Positions 41,006 through 41,820 of a DNA stretch of 41,820 nucleotides are shown here, piece after piece; position 1 is the first letter of the stretch; the number at the start of each line of letters is the position of its first letter. The DNA comes from Streptosporangiaceae bacterium (GTDB lineage: Bacteria > Actinomycetota > Actinomycetes > Streptosporangiales > Streptosporangiaceae). The position numbers and the translations under genes were made by a program. A model generated the notes under the pieces. That model was not told the origin of the DNA. It was given only the letters and a program-made list of their open reading frames with translations, and did no database searches. The stretch spans positions 1-41,820 of the forward strand of contig JAFAZE010000169.1 of the NCBI GenBank assembly GCA_019239975.1. The letters are read 5' to 3'.

Positions 41006-41743
41006 ATGGGATACGGGTACCCGGGGTACGCGGGCCGCGGGCTGCGGCTGGTGTGGATCTACCCGGATCTGCTCAGCACGTACGGCGACCGGGGGAACCT
41101 GCTCGTCCTGGAGCGCCGCGCCAGGCTGCGGGGCATCCCCGTCGACGTCACGCTCGTCAACTCCGACCAGCGGGTGCCGCCCGACGGGGACATCTACCTC
41201 ATGGGGGGTGGCGAGGACCTGCCGCAGATCCTCGCCACGCGCAGACTGCGCGCGGACGGCGGGCTGGGCGCGGCCGTGCACAGGGGTGCCGTGCTGTTCG
41301 CGGTGTGCGCCGGGTACCAGATGATCGGCAGGGAGTTCGGCGGCGCCGAGGGCCAGCCGATGGAAGGGCTGGGCCTGCTCGACATCCGCAGCGGCCGGGG
41401 TGAGCGACGCGGCGTCGGAGAGGTCGTCGCGGACGTCGACCCGGCGCTGAACGTGCCACGGCTCACCGGTTTCGAGAACCACCAGGGCGTGACGTCCCTC
41501 GGTCCCGGGGCGAAGCCGCTCGCCCGGGTGCTGACCGGCGTGGGCAACGGTGACGGCACCGAGGGCGCCTACGCCGGCCGGGTGCTCGGCACCTACCTGC
41601 ACGGCCCGGCGCTGGTCCGTAACCCCGGCCTGGCCGACCTACTGCTGACGTGGGCGGCGGGGCCGCTCCAGCCGCTGGTACCCGCCGCCGAGGAACTCGC
41701 GCTCCGGCTCCGCGGCGAGCGCCTCGCCGCCGTCGGCTCGTAG
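41006..41743 (+). CDS. gatD: Lipid II isoglutaminyl synthase, glutamine amidotransferase subunit GatD
   Basis: 245 aa class I glutamine amidotransferase of the CobB/CobQ type. It makes ammonia from glutamine for MurT. Seen: GLRLVWIYPDLLSTYGDRGN, YLMGGGEDLPQILATR, the catalytic cysteine in VLFAVCAGYQMIGREFGGAE, the GLGLLDI segment, FENHQGVTSLG, and the catalytic histidine in GTYLHGPALVRNPGLADLLL. ATG 41006 with GGGAGG just before gives the family length. ATG 40991 and GTG 40988 are in the same frame but fall inside the 8-bp repeat. Amidated peptidoglycan affects cross-linking and lysozyme sensitivity. Confidence 0.93.
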   Translation: MGYGYPGYAGRGLRLVWIYPDLLSTYGDRGNLLVLERRARLRGIPVDVTLVNSDQRVPPDGDIYLMGGGEDLPQILATRRLRADGGLGAAVHRGAVLFAVCAGYQMIGREFGGAEGQPMEGLGLLDIRSGRGERRGVGEVVADVDPALNVPRLTGFENHQGVTSLGPGAKPLARVLTGVGNGDGTEGAYAGRVLGTYLHGPALVRNPGLADLLLTWAAGPLQPLVPAAEELALRLRGERLAAVGS

Positions 41744-41745
41744 CA

Positions 41746-41765
41746 CTGCCCGCGATCCGCGGCAG
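41746..41765. terminator. Possible terminator after gatD
   Basis: CTGCC(C)GCG pairs with CGCGGCAG across a short loop, 3 bp after the gatD stop, with one bulged base and no U-run. The remaining bases to the window end are GC-rich with no gene seen. Confidence 0.3.
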
Positions 41766-41820
41766 TTCGCGAAGCCGCCCGGGCTCGCGGTCGCCCGGGC
41801 CCGCGCCGCCGCCCAGGCCC

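Noticed and set aside
1..41820. Search for tRNA, rRNA, CRISPR array, insertion sequences or phage genes
   Set aside because: No cloverleaf, spaced identical repeats, transposase or integrase motif was recognised on reading both strands.

Overview
This 41.8 kb window is chromosomal DNA of a very GC-rich actinomycete (Actinomycetota, probably a filamentous lineage). The evidence is mycothiol synthase, a GlnR-type regulator, a SARP regulator, a large LAL regulator, a DivIVA-like coiled-coil protein, ECF sigma/zinc anti-sigma genes and the MurT/GatD pair. The exact genus cannot be fixed from the sequence. I saw no rRNA, tRNA, CRISPR array, insertion sequence or phage gene.

Left part (1-18.9 kb) is accessory. 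A SARP regulator, cut by the window edge, diverges from a 14-helix MFS exporter over an intergenic gap with three 9-bp direct repeats at exact 11-bp spacing. A gene-decay zone follows: a deleted and frameshifted DUF4331 gene, a short-chain dehydrogenase homologue without its catalytic residues, and a frameshifted C-terminal relic of DipZ. Next come a GAF-ANTAR regulator divergent from a STAS protein, an alpha/beta hydrolase plus SDR pair, a type II NADH dehydrogenase-like flavoprotein, a secreted hydrolase and a secreted GH18 chitinase. The chitinase has a recognisable promoter and a 27-bp perfect palindrome at the predicted start of transcription. A 961-aa LAL regulator, a probably leaderless DUF3500 gene and a DadA/PuuB-like flavin oxidase complete this part.

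Middle part (19-28.4 kb) is mostly core: a Ppx/GppA phosphatase and a DivIVA-like protein converging on a 21-bp-stem terminator; glnR and mshD, translationally coupled; a MoaD/ThiS-like protein; an ECF sigma factor with its ZAS anti-sigma factor; then a thioredoxin-like protein, DUF4395, rhodanese SseA and DUF1416, which look like a sulfur/redox group.

Phosphate part (28.4-34.3 kb): a PHO-box-like array precedes a pstS gene reduced to its signal peptide and C-terminus, followed by phoU. This converges on the intact pstSCAB operon on the minus strand, which has its own PHO-box-like repeats. A further PHO-like array and a perfect 14-bp hairpin lie in a 790-bp gene-free gap.

Right part (34.3-41.8 kb): a GntR-like regulator followed by two large membrane proteins that look like VirD4/TraG-type coupling ATPases that have lost their nucleotide-binding motifs (the least understood system here), then murT-gatD for amidation of lipid II, separated by an 8-bp tandem repeat.
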